This document shows positions 14,104 through 22,194 of a DNA stretch of 33,222 nt, one piece after another. Below the pieces are notes generated by a model that saw only the letters and a program-made list of their open reading frames with translations, had not been told where the DNA came from and did not search any database. Source of the DNA: Desulfobacteraceae bacterium (GTDB lineage: Bacteria; Desulfobacterota; Desulfobacteria; Desulfobacterales; JAJDOA01); contig JAJDOA010000044.1 of NCBI GenBank assembly GCA_022340405.1, forward strand, positions 1 to 33,222. The letters are read 5' to 3'. Each line of letters starts with the position of its first letter. Position 1 is the first letter of the stretch. The position numbers and the translations under genes are program-made.

Positions 14104-16106
14104 ACCGGGGTTTTTGGGGGGCGGAACCGCCGCACCGTCTTTTTCAGGCGGCGGAGGTGATATTCCGGATCCTTCGAGGCGTACCGTACCGCCACATAGT
14201 CCTGCGTCACCCGGCGAACGGTCTCGGAAAGATCCGGCCGTGTGCTGGTCACGATTTTGGCAAAGGCCACAGGCCCCTGATGCGGACTCCGCTCGATACC
14301 GACATCCGAGAGGCGGCGGCAGAACTGACGGTAGAGCCGCTGCACGGGGTCTTCGTGAACCGATTTCCGCTTTCGGATGCGCAGGAAAAAGAACAGGCCG
14401 TACAGCGCGGCCAGTCCGGCGACGGCGAGCACGGCCCAGGCCACCGCCTTCCACCGGGAGGCGTCCAGTCCGAAGGTATTGTACAGCATTCTCTGGCGGA
14501 AATAGTCATAGCCCAGCACCCATTTCTGCCAGCGGTTGTTGATGAGATCCAAACCGAAGAGCAGTGGTTTCCAATACTTGCTCAGCGGTCCCAGATAGGG
14601 GTTGCTGAAAAGGGCCTCGCGCTCCTCCGGGGTCAATGCCGCCGCCGTTCCCTGTTCGATACGTGCGGGCATGACCACGGACGTGGGATCCACGCGGGTC
14701 CACCCCCTCTCTTCCAGCCAGACCTCCACCCACGCATGGGCGTCAGACTGACGCACGATCAAGTAGTCGCCGTATGGGTTCCGTTCTCCGCCGAGATACC
14801 CTCCCACCACACGGGAAGGAATCCCGGCGGCACGCATCAAGAAAGCGAAAGCCGAAGCATAATGCTCGCAATACCCTCTTCGGGTATCGAAGAGCAGGGC
14901 GTCGATGGGTTCCTCCTTGGTTTCGGGCACCTGGAGCGAATAGACGAAGCGATTGCCGGCCAGAAAGGCGAGGGCCGCGTCGATGATCTCCTGCGGTGAG
15001 GAAAAATCGCGGGCCCACTGCTCCGCCAGGGCCCGCGATTTCGGATTGCCCTGCGGTGGAAGCCTTCGGGTGCGCAATCGCTCCCATCCCTGCAAGGGCC
15101 CGGTTCGGTATTGCAGGTACGACTTCAGCCGGTACTGATATGTGGCGTTCACTTTTCGCCATCGAATCAGCGTGTGATCGGCCAGTGGAATGCTGCCGAT
15201 GGGGTCGCTGAAGGGAATATCGAGGCCGAAGACCCAGCGCTGGCCGTGCGGTTCCAGAATGATGGAGTAGGACACGGTCTGGGCGCCCGTGGGATCCGTC
15301 CCTCTCCGGGGCGCACGGGAGGCCCGATACCATCGTTTCCCGTCGAAGTCCTGGAAAACGATCCCCCGCCAGTACAACCGGTCCGCCGGGGGGATGGACC
15401 CGTCGAATTCCACACGGAAGGCGATTTCCTGGTTCTGCACCAGGCGACTGACGCTGCCCGGCCGGATCTCGTCGCTGAGTCCGGTGGTGCCGGTGGACGC
15501 CTTGGGCGATCCCCACAGGCCGCTTGGAAGCCGCGGAAACACCAGAAACAGAATCGCCGCCAGCGGCAGGGCCTGCAGCAGGATGCGGCCCGACAGCCGC
15601 AGATGGGAAAGAAAAGGGCCGTCGGGGTTGTTGATCTGAATGAGCACGGCCGATGTAACCAGCACCGAGGCAAACATGTACAGCGCCATGAACAGATCGT
15701 TGTTGTACAGCAGGTTGGTGATGACGAGAAAGTAGGCCAGAAAGAGCGTGATCATCCGATCGCGGTGGGTCCGGATCTCCAGGGGTTTCAGCCCGAGCAT
15801 GATGGTGAGAAGCCCCACACCTACATCCAGGTCGAAGGAAAACCCGTAAAGGAACAACCCGCCGAACAGACCTGCAACCGTCAGCGCAATCCGTGTGCCG
15901 GGCTGCGGGCCGGCCCGCCCCCTCCGCTCCACCCAGTCTGCCCAGATCCACAGCAGCAGGCACCAGGCCACAACCCAGATGGGGAGTCGTCCGGCATGGG
16001 GGGCGATGGCCACCACCAGCGCCAGAATGACCTGCCGAAGCAGGCGGCTGCCGGGTCTTCCGCCCCAAAGAAGTTTGGCGAAGGGATCGGTGAGCGATGC
16101 GTTCAT
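14088..16106 (-). CDS. TgpA-like membrane transglutaminase (DUF3488 / transglutaminase core / DUF4129)
   Basis: A 672-residue membrane protein. Residues 1-190 hold about six to seven helices (DUF3488 region). A large extracytoplasmic part follows, with a transglutaminase-like core whose catalytic triad is visible: C413 in RRGYCEHYASAF, H457 in SDAHAWVEVW and D473 in WTRVDP. A further helix (about 562-585) and a cytoplasmic tail (DUF4129-like, to 672) complete the usual architecture. The role in the cell is not established for the family; some members are essential envelope proteins. Its ATG overlaps the stop of the DUF58 gene by four bases, and MoxR, DUF58 and transglutaminase genes form the classic three-gene set. 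Confidence 0.92.
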   Translation of the reverse strand: MNASLTDPFAKLLWGGRPGSRLLRQVILALVVAIAPHAGRLPIWVVAWCLLLWIWADWVERRGRAGPQPGTRIALTVAGLFGGLFLYGFSFDLDVGVGLLTIMLGLKPLEIRTHRDRMITLFLAYFLVITNLLYNNDLFMALYMFASVLVTSAVLIQINNPDGPFLSHLRLSGRILLQALPLAAILFLVFPRLPSGLWGSPKASTGTTGLSDEIRPGSVSRLVQNQEIAFRVEFDGSIPPADRLYWRGIVFQDFDGKRWYRASRAPRRGTDPTGAQTVSYSIILEPHGQRWVFGLDIPFSDPIGSIPLADHTLIRWRKVNATYQYRLKSYLQYRTGPLQGWERLRTRRLPPQGNPKSRALAEQWARDFSSPQEIIDAALAFLAGNRFVYSLQVPETKEEPIDALLFDTRRGYCEHYASAFAFLMRAAGIPSRVVGGYLGGERNPYGDYLIVRQSDAHAWVEVWLEERGWTRVDPTSVVMPARIEQGTAAALTPEEREALFSNPYLGPLSKYWKPLLFGLDLINNRWQKWVLGYDYFRQRMLYNTFGLDASRWKAVAWAVLAVAGLAALYGLFFFLRIRKRKSVHEDPVQRLYRQFCRRLSDVGIERSPHQGPVAFAKIVTSTRPDLSETVRRVTQDYVAVRYASKDPEYHLRRLKKTVRRFRPPKTPVHGSP

Positions 16107-17104
16107 TTCCGTCCCGAAAACTCCCCTGCGCTTTGTCGACCGGCGTTCTTTGGCTGCGCGGAAGCGGAATCCAGTCCATAGAGGGCGAGCGTTTCCAGGC
16201 AGCGCCGGCGATGCCGTTCTCCGCGACCGGGCTCAACGATGCCGGACGGAAGCCGCAGGCCGTATTTCATTCGACTTCGATGGCCCTGCTGCACCATGTC
16301 GCAAAGCCTGGACAACTTCGTTTCCACGTCGGGTTCGGGAAGGGCGTACCAGTCGAAAAGCGGTGAGATGCCCTCTTCGCCCGCAAATTGCTTGACCATC
16401 AGGCCCCGGCCCCGTGAAAAGGCTTTCCAGGAGACCCGATGCAGGCTGTCACCCGGCTGGTATCCGCGCATGCCGGTGAAATCCTCAGCGCCGGTGCCGG
16501 AAGGCTTTCCCCCGGCCCCGGGATCCCGTGCGTCACCGGCCGTAACCAGCGGCCCCGGAAGGGGTTTCGGATACACCAGACACGCGGCGTCGCTCCGGTA
16601 ATGCGTCCAGGCGCGGAACAGACCGAAGGGATAAACGCTGGACAGGACCACCGTCTCCAGCGGCTTCCTACCCCGATGCCGTGTGGGGACCGGCAGCGAG
16701 GCGGAGGCGCTGTTGTCCGGGCAAACACGCAGATCCCGGGCCCTGCCGGATGAAACGGCCAGGTGCACCGCTTCGGCGCAGCGCGATGCGCGGAGCCGGC
16801 ACTCGAACAGGGCCGGCTGGCCGGCAAAAACGGGAGCACAGCGGACGCCGTCGACGCGCACACCGGCAAGATTGTGGTGGGTGTGCACCGCGGAGACCAG
16901 CACTAGGCTCCCCAGCAGGAAGGTCAAAAGAAATCCCATGTTGTTTCCGTAGTTGGCGGAGCCCATCAGCATGGTCAGCAGGACGACGAGAAAAATGGCT
17001 CCGTAGCGCGTGGGGAAAACGTAAATGCGTCTGGCACGGTTTCGGCTGCCGAATCGGAAGCTAGCCGGAAGCGGAATTCCCGGCATTTTCAGAAGTTCGT
17101 CCAT
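16103..17104 (-). CDS. DUF58 domain protein
   Basis: A 333-residue protein with two hydrophobic helices near the N-terminus (about 34-50 and 57-74: GAIFLVVLLTMLMG, FLLTFLLGSLVLVSAV) followed by a soluble region. The DUF58 core is seen as SSVYPFGLFRAW (about 163-174), PGDSLHRVSWKAFSRGRGLMVKQF (about 233-256) and EEGISPLFDWY. DUF58 proteins work with MoxR ATPases, probably as adaptor or scaffold, sometimes with a von Willebrand A-like fold; the exact action is unknown. The stop overlaps the transglutaminase ATG by four bases. The MoxR gene ends 103 bp upstream. The ATG at 17104 is chosen over longer frames because the family similarity starts there. Confidence 0.88.
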   Translation of the reverse strand: MDELLKMPGIPLPASFRFGSRNRARRIYVFPTRYGAIFLVVLLTMLMGSANYGNNMGFLLTFLLGSLVLVSAVHTHHNLAGVRVDGVRCAPVFAGQPALFECRLRASRCAEAVHLAVSSGRARDLRVCPDNSASASLPVPTRHRGRKPLETVVLSSVYPFGLFRAWTHYRSDAACLVYPKPLPGPLVTAGDARDPGAGGKPSGTGAEDFTGMRGYQPGDSLHRVSWKAFSRGRGLMVKQFAGEEGISPLFDWYALPEPDVETKLSRLCDMVQQGHRSRMKYGLRLPSGIVEPGRGERHRRRCLETLALYGLDSASAQPKNAGRQSAGEFSGRK

Positions 17105-17207
17105 TCGCCGATGACCTCTGCTCGTTTGAAGACTCCCCGCCGTTGCGGTTCCCGGGATTTCCGCTTCGCTCCAACAAGCGGCGGGGAATGCGCTCGCTGG
17201 CGCCGGA

Positions 17208-18161
17208 TCAGGGAACCGGAACGGAGCGGAAGATGGCGGCCAGCCGTTCCGCTGGTATCTCGGCGAAATGCTCCGCAGAGCGCAGCCGGTGACCGACAAC
17301 CCATGGAAAAACGGTCTGCAAATCTTCGGGCAGCCCGAATTTACGGCCGTTGAGATACGCCCATGTACGGGTGGCCCGCAGCAGCGCCAGACCGGCCCTG
17401 GGCGAGAGCCCCACCGCAAAATGCTCCGAGCGCCGCGTGAAGTCCAATAAATCCTGAGCATAATCCAGAAGGGCGTCCGACAGGTGCACGCCGGCGGCCC
17501 GCCGCTGGATGTTGAGCACGTCCGGGGGTTCGAGGCAGGAGGCTGTGTCATCGAAGATCGTCTTGGCATCGCCTTGCTGCAACAGCAATTTTTCCGATGC
17601 ACGGTCCGGATATCCCAGCGTGATCCGCATGAGAAAGCGGTCGAGCTGGGATTCGGGCAGCGGAAAGGTTCCGGACTGCTCCAGCGGATTCTGGGTGGCG
17701 ATCACGAAAAAAGGGGGTTCCAGCGGACGCGTGCTGCCCTCTGTCGTCACCTGACGCTCCTCCATGGCTTCCAGCAGCGCGCTCTGGGTCTTTGGGGTGG
17801 CCCGGTTGATCTCGTCGGCCAGGAGGACCTGGGTGAAAATCGGCCCGGGGTGGAATACGAAGCGGCCCGTTTTTTGTTCGAACACCGACGTTCCGAGAAT
17901 GTCGCCGGGAAGCATATCGCTGGTGAACTGGACGCGTCGAAACTGCAGGCCGAGACAGCGCGACAGCACCTTGGCGAGGGTTGTCTTGCCGATTCCCGGA
18001 AGATCTTCGATAAGAAGATGCCCCTCCGAGAAAAGGCATGTCAGCGCCAGACGGATCTGGCGCTCTTTACCCAGGACGATTCCACCGATCTGTTCGACGA
18101 TGGCGTCGAATTTTTCTTTCACACCCGAATCGCCGAAGGGTCGTTTCAGCGCCGTTGCCAT
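17208..18161 (-). CDS. MoxR-family AAA+ ATPase
   Basis: A 317-residue AAA+ ATPase. Walker A is LPGIGKTT (54-61), Walker B is LLADEINR (113-120, D116/E117), followed by the family blocks TPKTQSALLEAMEE, the sensor 1 ATQNPLEQ, FPLPESQLDRFLMR and the C-terminal SPRAGLALLRATRTWA. MoxR ATPases act as chaperones that remodel or load cofactors into partner proteins, typically encoded beside DUF58 and transglutaminase or von Willebrand A genes, as here. The start at 18161 has GGAA seven bases upstream and places the protein at normal family length; the frame upstream is not conserved. It is the first gene of the three-gene set. Confidence 0.93.
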   Translation of the reverse strand: MATALKRPFGDSGVKEKFDAIVEQIGGIVLGKERQIRLALTCLFSEGHLLIEDLPGIGKTTLAKVLSRCLGLQFRRVQFTSDMLPGDILGTSVFEQKTGRFVFHPGPIFTQVLLADEINRATPKTQSALLEAMEERQVTTEGSTRPLEPPFFVIATQNPLEQSGTFPLPESQLDRFLMRITLGYPDRASEKLLLQQGDAKTIFDDTASCLEPPDVLNIQRRAAGVHLSDALLDYAQDLLDFTRRSEHFAVGLSPRAGLALLRATRTWAYLNGRKFGLPEDLQTVFPWVVGHRLRSAEHFAEIPAERLAAIFRSVPVP

Positions 18162-18229
18162 TGGGATGTTCCGTTTCCTGTGGTTTCGGCGTCCATCCGG
18201 TTCACGGCGGGCGCCGGTGTTGATAACGA

Positions 18230-18478
18230 TTAGCGACGGGTTCGGCAGAAGCAGCCGGACGAAGGAGACCGAAGCGGCGTCCGGCCAGAGGGCCAAAGCC
18301 CGGATGAGTCCACTCCTGTGTCGCCTCCTGCCGCATGCGAACGGCATACACTGCAGCGGTCGTCCGCGCAGTTCTGGCAGGAAAAGCAGTCCCGGCATGG
18401 ATGCTTCTTCGTTTGTGCCGAAGCGTCTTCCGGTACGTATACTTTTCCACAAAGACCGGAAATTCTCACAAACGGCAT
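18230..18478 (-). CDS. Small cysteine-rich protein, possible metal binder
   Basis: An 82-residue frame starting MPFVRISGLCGKVYVPE, with a dense cluster of cysteines at about 28-43: CRDCFSCQNCADDRCSVC, i.e. C-x2-C-x2-C-x2-C-x4-C-x2-C. The first 48 or so residues look like a genuine compact zinc or iron-sulfur binding protein; I believe similar short proteins occur in other Desulfobacterota, but from memory only. The C-terminal 30 residues are low-grade and may not be conserved. The start at 18478 has GGGAG ten bases upstream. It stands between the MoxR gene (68 bp downstream, same strand) and repeat B copy 2 upstream. Function unknown. Confidence 0.55.
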   Translation of the reverse strand: MPFVRISGLCGKVYVPEDASAQTKKHPCRDCFSCQNCADDRCSVCRSHAAGGDTGVDSSGLWPSGRTPLRSPSSGCFCRTRR

Positions 18479-18564
18479 CTTGGATCGTCTCCCTTTTCCA
18501 TCGCAGTCCGCAATTCCAAGAGGCACCGGAATCGAATCTCCGGCGCAAAGCGCCTTCCCTGACA

Positions 18565-18621
18565 CATTTGCCAAAAGCATGTTCCGATTGGAATGGACTT
18601 TTTTGCCCTTCGCAGGAGATG
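18565..18621. repeat. Repeat B, copy 2
   Basis: Matches 9030-9086 over about 57 bases, with an identical stretch TGTTCCGATTGGAATGG and then a T-run. It lies 3' of the glycosyltransferase gene and 5' of the Cys-rich gene (both minus strand), so it may terminate or attenuate transcription. The rest of 18479-18731 shows nothing else. Confidence 0.55.
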
Positions 18622-18731
18622 GGTTCAAACGAAGGGCATTCCGGAGACGGAACGGAATTCTGGCAATCGCTAGAGATTTATAAGATAGCGACGGAATGGC
18701 AAGGAGGCAAGTAATGGGGCAAGCCGTGCGT

Positions 18732-20096
18732 TCAGACCGCCGATACCTGCATGCGGTAGCCTGCGGCGTCCGCTGTTTCCGTGCAGGAGGCTGTCCCTTG
18801 GCTTTTCGGCGGCAGGGGCGACAGAAGGGGCACTTCCCCGTCGCCGAGCAATTCCGTTAGCAGTCCGTTCATCTGCCGGCGAAACGTGGTGTAGGAGAAA
18901 TGACGACGGGCAACGCTGTAGTTGGTTTCCACCATCTGCTCCCGGCGATCCCGAGACGACAACAGTTCCCGTACGAGGGCAACGGTGTGCCTGTTCAAGA
19001 AGCCGTCCATGACGGCCAGATCGAATCCCAGCGGTTCGATGTCCCGGACGAAGGTGGTGTAGCGGTTGATGAGCATCGGTTTCCGGAAGTAGATCGCCTC
19101 CAGAAACGCGTTGCCAAAGCCTTCGCAAAGGCTGGGGTAGGTGATGAAATCGGCATGGGGATACACGTCCCAGAGGGAATAGCGGGAGCAGCGGGACAGG
19201 GAGGTCCAGGGGCCCGCCACCGGCGCCGGGACCAGCCGAAGATCCACCCCGTGCTCGGCGGCGAAGTCCATCAGCCATTCGGCATATTCCATTCCCTCGT
19301 CGCCGGCCGGGTGGGAGACCACCAGTTTGTTGGCCGGATCCCCGAGGGCATGGAGCAGCTCCACGGCGTGCTCGATCCCCTTGCGTTGAACGATTCGAGT
19401 GGGCTGCAGGATCATGCGCTCGTGCGGTTTCAGCCCGATGGACTCACGGAAGCAACGGGTTCTCCGATTGTCGGGTTCCGGCGGGTTTTCGAAGTCCAGC
19501 ACGTTGGGCACCACCACCGCGGAGATGCCCGCACGATGGGCCAGGAGTTCCCGTGCTTCGGAGTTGATGACCACATGCCGGAGGTTGGGAAGGTTGGGCG
19601 GAAAAGCCATGCGCAAGTAGTCGTTGACGGCGTTCACCGAATAGCGAAGGCGTTCCCAGTGAAAATCGTGGTTGTGGGAAATGGTGGGGATCTGGGTTTC
19701 GGCCACCGTCTCGGTCAGCGCAAGCCCGAGTGGCACGTGCATCGGGATGGTGAGCACGTTTTCGGCGATGAGAAGCTGGATGTCGAAGCGGCGAACGAAA
19801 TGATGAAGCTCCCGTTTGAGCAGCGAGCGCAAGCGATGGATTTCCCGGGTGACGGCGGGGTGCCGAAGGGAACTTCCGAAAATGCGCTCATTGATCCACT
19901 GGTTGTCTTCATGCTGGAAGTGGGCTTGGGCGACGAGGTGGGATCGTTCCGGATCCCGGTCCAGCTCGCCGGCAAACCAGTAGCAGCTGTAACCGTTTTC
20001 CTCCAACACGGAAGCCCATTTACAGGACTCCAGGGAAACCCCGTCGGTGCCGGCGAATCTCGTGGAGACAAATCCGATCCTTTTTTCCGTGGGCAT
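18732..20096 (-). CDS. GT-B fold glycosyltransferase (family 4-like)
   Basis: A 454-residue retaining-type GT-B glycosyltransferase. The N-terminal Rossmann half begins IGFVSTRFAGTDGVSLE with the acceptor-side glycine loop, and NHDFHWER lies near 142-149. The donor half has QPTRIVQRKGIE (231-242) and the sugar-nucleotide site YPSLCEGFGNAFLEA (320-334) with the E-x7-E pair E325 and E333. It transfers a sugar from an activated donor, probably onto a glycan, lipid or small osmolyte; the acceptor cannot be read from sequence. A sigma70-like promoter lies about 105 bases upstream. The ATG at 20096 follows AAGGTG. It is downstream of the radical SAM gene on the same strand, with 199 bp between them. 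Confidence 0.87.
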   Translation of the reverse strand: MPTEKRIGFVSTRFAGTDGVSLESCKWASVLEENGYSCYWFAGELDRDPERSHLVAQAHFQHEDNQWINERIFGSSLRHPAVTREIHRLRSLLKRELHHFVRRFDIQLLIAENVLTIPMHVPLGLALTETVAETQIPTISHNHDFHWERLRYSVNAVNDYLRMAFPPNLPNLRHVVINSEARELLAHRAGISAVVVPNVLDFENPPEPDNRRTRCFRESIGLKPHERMILQPTRIVQRKGIEHAVELLHALGDPANKLVVSHPAGDEGMEYAEWLMDFAAEHGVDLRLVPAPVAGPWTSLSRCSRYSLWDVYPHADFITYPSLCEGFGNAFLEAIYFRKPMLINRYTTFVRDIEPLGFDLAVMDGFLNRHTVALVRELLSSRDRREQMVETNYSVARRHFSYTTFRRQMNGLLTELLGDGEVPLLSPLPPKSQGTASCTETADAAGYRMQVSAV

Positions 20097-20201
20097 GGCC
20101 GGTCACCTTGATGGACCGCGCGACTCCTGCGGATCGGAAGGAGGACGCACGGCCGGCAATCGGAGTGGAAAGAGGCTGGATCGCCCGGAATCGGTTCCCC
20201 C

Positions 20202-20228
20202 ATAATACAAGATATTGGTGTCTGTCAA
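20202..20228 (-). promoter_or_regulatory. Candidate sigma70 promoter of the glycosyltransferase
   Basis: On the minus strand, perfect TTGACA (20223-20228) and TATTAT (20202-20207) are separated by 15 bases, two shorter than the optimum. Transcription would start near 20195, leaving a leader of about 100 bases. This suggests the glycosyltransferase has its own promoter within the 199-bp gap after the radical SAM gene; I see no other gene there. Confidence 0.5.
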
Positions 20229-20295
20229 CCAAAACCATTCTATATCCTGTGGTATGGCGGCTTATTGGGTGCCAGAGGACTTGGGGCCGGATCCT

Positions 20296-22194
20296 TCAGA
20301 AAGCCTGATTCGGCGCCAAGCGGCTACGGCGCCGTACCGCCAGGCTGAGGTGTCGGCCGTTTTCCGAGAACATGAGCTTCTTTTCCTCCATCAGGGACAG
20401 GTAGGACCGGATGCTGCCGCTGTGCAACCGGGAAAACCGTTTTTCGATCTCCGCCAGCGAGCGGTGCTCCCGGCAGAACAGATAGATGTCCCGGCTGGCA
20501 CCCACCAGACGGTGCTGATCGGCAGGCGCATCCGGATGCCTCCGGTGCAGGAGGAGAAAGGTGCCGCCGTCGCGAAACCCCAGAACGGGTTCTCCCGGCA
20601 CTTGGCGCATCATCCTTTCGTAACGGTCGGTCCAGCGGTGCACGGCCCGGTAGACCGGCCGCCACAACTTCCGCTGCCGCACGCGGTCTCCCCGATACGA
20701 CAACAGCGGAAACCGTAACCGGCGCACAAGCTCGGCCGGTAGCAGGTGCCGGTAGTGGGGATGATTGAACACGGAGCGGACGCCGTAGGCCTCGGGGTGT
20801 CGGGATACCGCACTCCCCCTGCCCAGCCAGAACGGTACGATGTGCAGCGGGCGATACACCCGGGCGAAAGGCAGCACGCGAAGGGTTTCGGCCACGTCGT
20901 CTGCATCGCTTCCAGGAAAGTGGACGATGAGGTTGGCACGGTTGGCGATGCCGAGCTCTTCGCAGATTTTCATGATCTGCAGGCTCTGAATCGCCGTGGT
21001 ACCCTTGTTGAGCTTGTGCAGCAAGGAAGTGCTCAGCGCCTCGATCCCGGTCTGCACCTCTTCCACGCCTGCCCGGCGCAGGGCCGCGAGTTCCTGCCGG
21101 CTCACCGACGGCCGGATTTCGGCAAACAGGGAGTAGTCGCTTCCGTCCTCACCCAGCGGAGAGAAGGTTTCTACAATGCCGTCGGGCGGAAGTGCATTGT
21201 CCATGAAAGCCGCCGAGAGAACCCGATGCCGTGCACTGAGGTGGCGGAGCTCGGATCGGACGCGTTTTGCGCTTTTTGCCCGGTAGCCCTCCCACTGCAG
21301 GTTCAGGTTGCAGAAAGCGCATCCCCTTCCGGTCCCTGCGGCGTCCTTTTTTCGCCACCAGCAGCCGCGGGAGGCTTCAAGGCACAGTGTCGGGAAAAAC
21401 CGGTCGGCGGGCGGCAAACCGGCCAGGGTATGGAAATAATCGTCGAAATCCGGTGGGGGAAGTTCGTCCAGTCGGCGAATCTGTTCGAAGCCTCCCCTGC
21501 CGGCAACCCCCTCGGGGGTGCGAGCGAACAGCCCCGGAACCTCTTCGGGATCCGTCGCTCTCCCGGGCCGTCGGAGCCAGTCCACCAGCCGTGCCAAGGG
21601 TCTTTCCCCCTCTCCGACAACGGCGAAGTCCACCTCGGGCAAAGCGGTGAGCCAGTCCCGGACGAACGCCTCGTTGAGAAAAGATCCCCCGATCACGATT
21701 TTCAAGTGCGGATGGCGACGGCGCACGTAACGGACGGCATACAGCGTCGCCGTCAGCTGGCAGAGGCAGACGGAAAACCCCGCCAGGTCGTATCCGGACC
21801 AGTCGATCGCCTCCAACGCAGCATCGGTGGCCGAGCGCACCCGCCGGCACAGCGCGGGGAAATCCACGCTTTGCAGCTTCCGCCTGCCGGCAGACTCCTT
21901 CCGAAACACCGCCTGCGCTCGATCGGCCTTGTCCGGAAACAGCAGCGCCGCGTATACGCTCTCGGCCGGCCAGGTGCGTCGGGACACCTGCCGGTAGTCG
22001 TCATACCCGACCGACTGCGCCACCGTCAGGTAGAGATGGGCGGCATCCACCGTCAGCCCGGGATGCCGGTGCCGCAGATAGGCCTTCAGGGTGCCGAGTT
22101 GAATGGAGGGCCGGGTCACCATCGGCCACGGCATGGAAACCAGGATCACCCCCCGAAGCGGTTGGGACCGTTCAGTGGCTTTCGGATGGGTCAT
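20296..22194 (-). CDS. B12-binding-type radical SAM protein (RiPP-maturation rSAM 1-like)
   Basis: A 632-residue protein. Residues 1-240 form a cobalamin-binding-like domain (GVILVSMPWPMVTRPSIQLGTL; GYDLAGFSVCLCQL; HLKIVIGGSF; VDFAVVGEGE), lacking the DxHxxG motif. The radical SAM core follows with the cluster cysteines C278, C292 and C295 in SRGCWW...GCAFCNL. The spacing C-x13-C-x2-C is longer than the C-x7-C-x2-C I recall for the RiPP-maturation radical SAM 1 group that otherwise fits best (SRGCWW, YRAKSAKRV, TGIEALSTSLLHKLNKGTTAIQSLQ). Members usually C-methylate precursor peptides; I found no precursor nearby. The gene starts inside the end of the upstream membrane-protein gene (23-base overlap), suggesting the pair acts together. 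Confidence 0.85.
   Translation of the reverse strand: MTHPKATERSQPLRGVILVSMPWPMVTRPSIQLGTLKAYLRHRHPGLTVDAAHLYLTVAQSVGYDDYRQVSRRTWPAESVYAALLFPDKADRAQAVFRKESAGRRKLQSVDFPALCRRVRSATDAALEAIDWSGYDLAGFSVCLCQLTATLYAVRYVRRRHPHLKIVIGGSFLNEAFVRDWLTALPEVDFAVVGEGERPLARLVDWLRRPGRATDPEEVPGLFARTPEGVAGRGGFEQIRRLDELPPPDFDDYFHTLAGLPPADRFFPTLCLEASRGCWWRKKDAAGTGRGCAFCNLNLQWEGYRAKSAKRVRSELRHLSARHRVLSAAFMDNALPPDGIVETFSPLGEDGSDYSLFAEIRPSVSRQELAALRRAGVEEVQTGIEALSTSLLHKLNKGTTAIQSLQIMKICEELGIANRANLIVHFPGSDADDVAETLRVLPFARVYRPLHIVPFWLGRGSAVSRHPEAYGVRSVFNHPHYRHLLPAELVRRLRFPLLSYRGDRVRQRKLWRPVYRAVHRWTDRYERMMRQVPGEPVLGFRDGGTFLLLHRRHPDAPADQHRLVGASRDIYLFCREHRSLAEIEKRFSRLHSGSIRSYLSLMEEKKLMFSENGRHLSLAVRRRSRLAPNQAF

Noticed and set aside
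20097-20295. RiPP precursor peptide beside the radical SAM gene
   Set aside because: No short frame with a ribosome site and leader-like sequence was found; the gap is better explained by a promoter.
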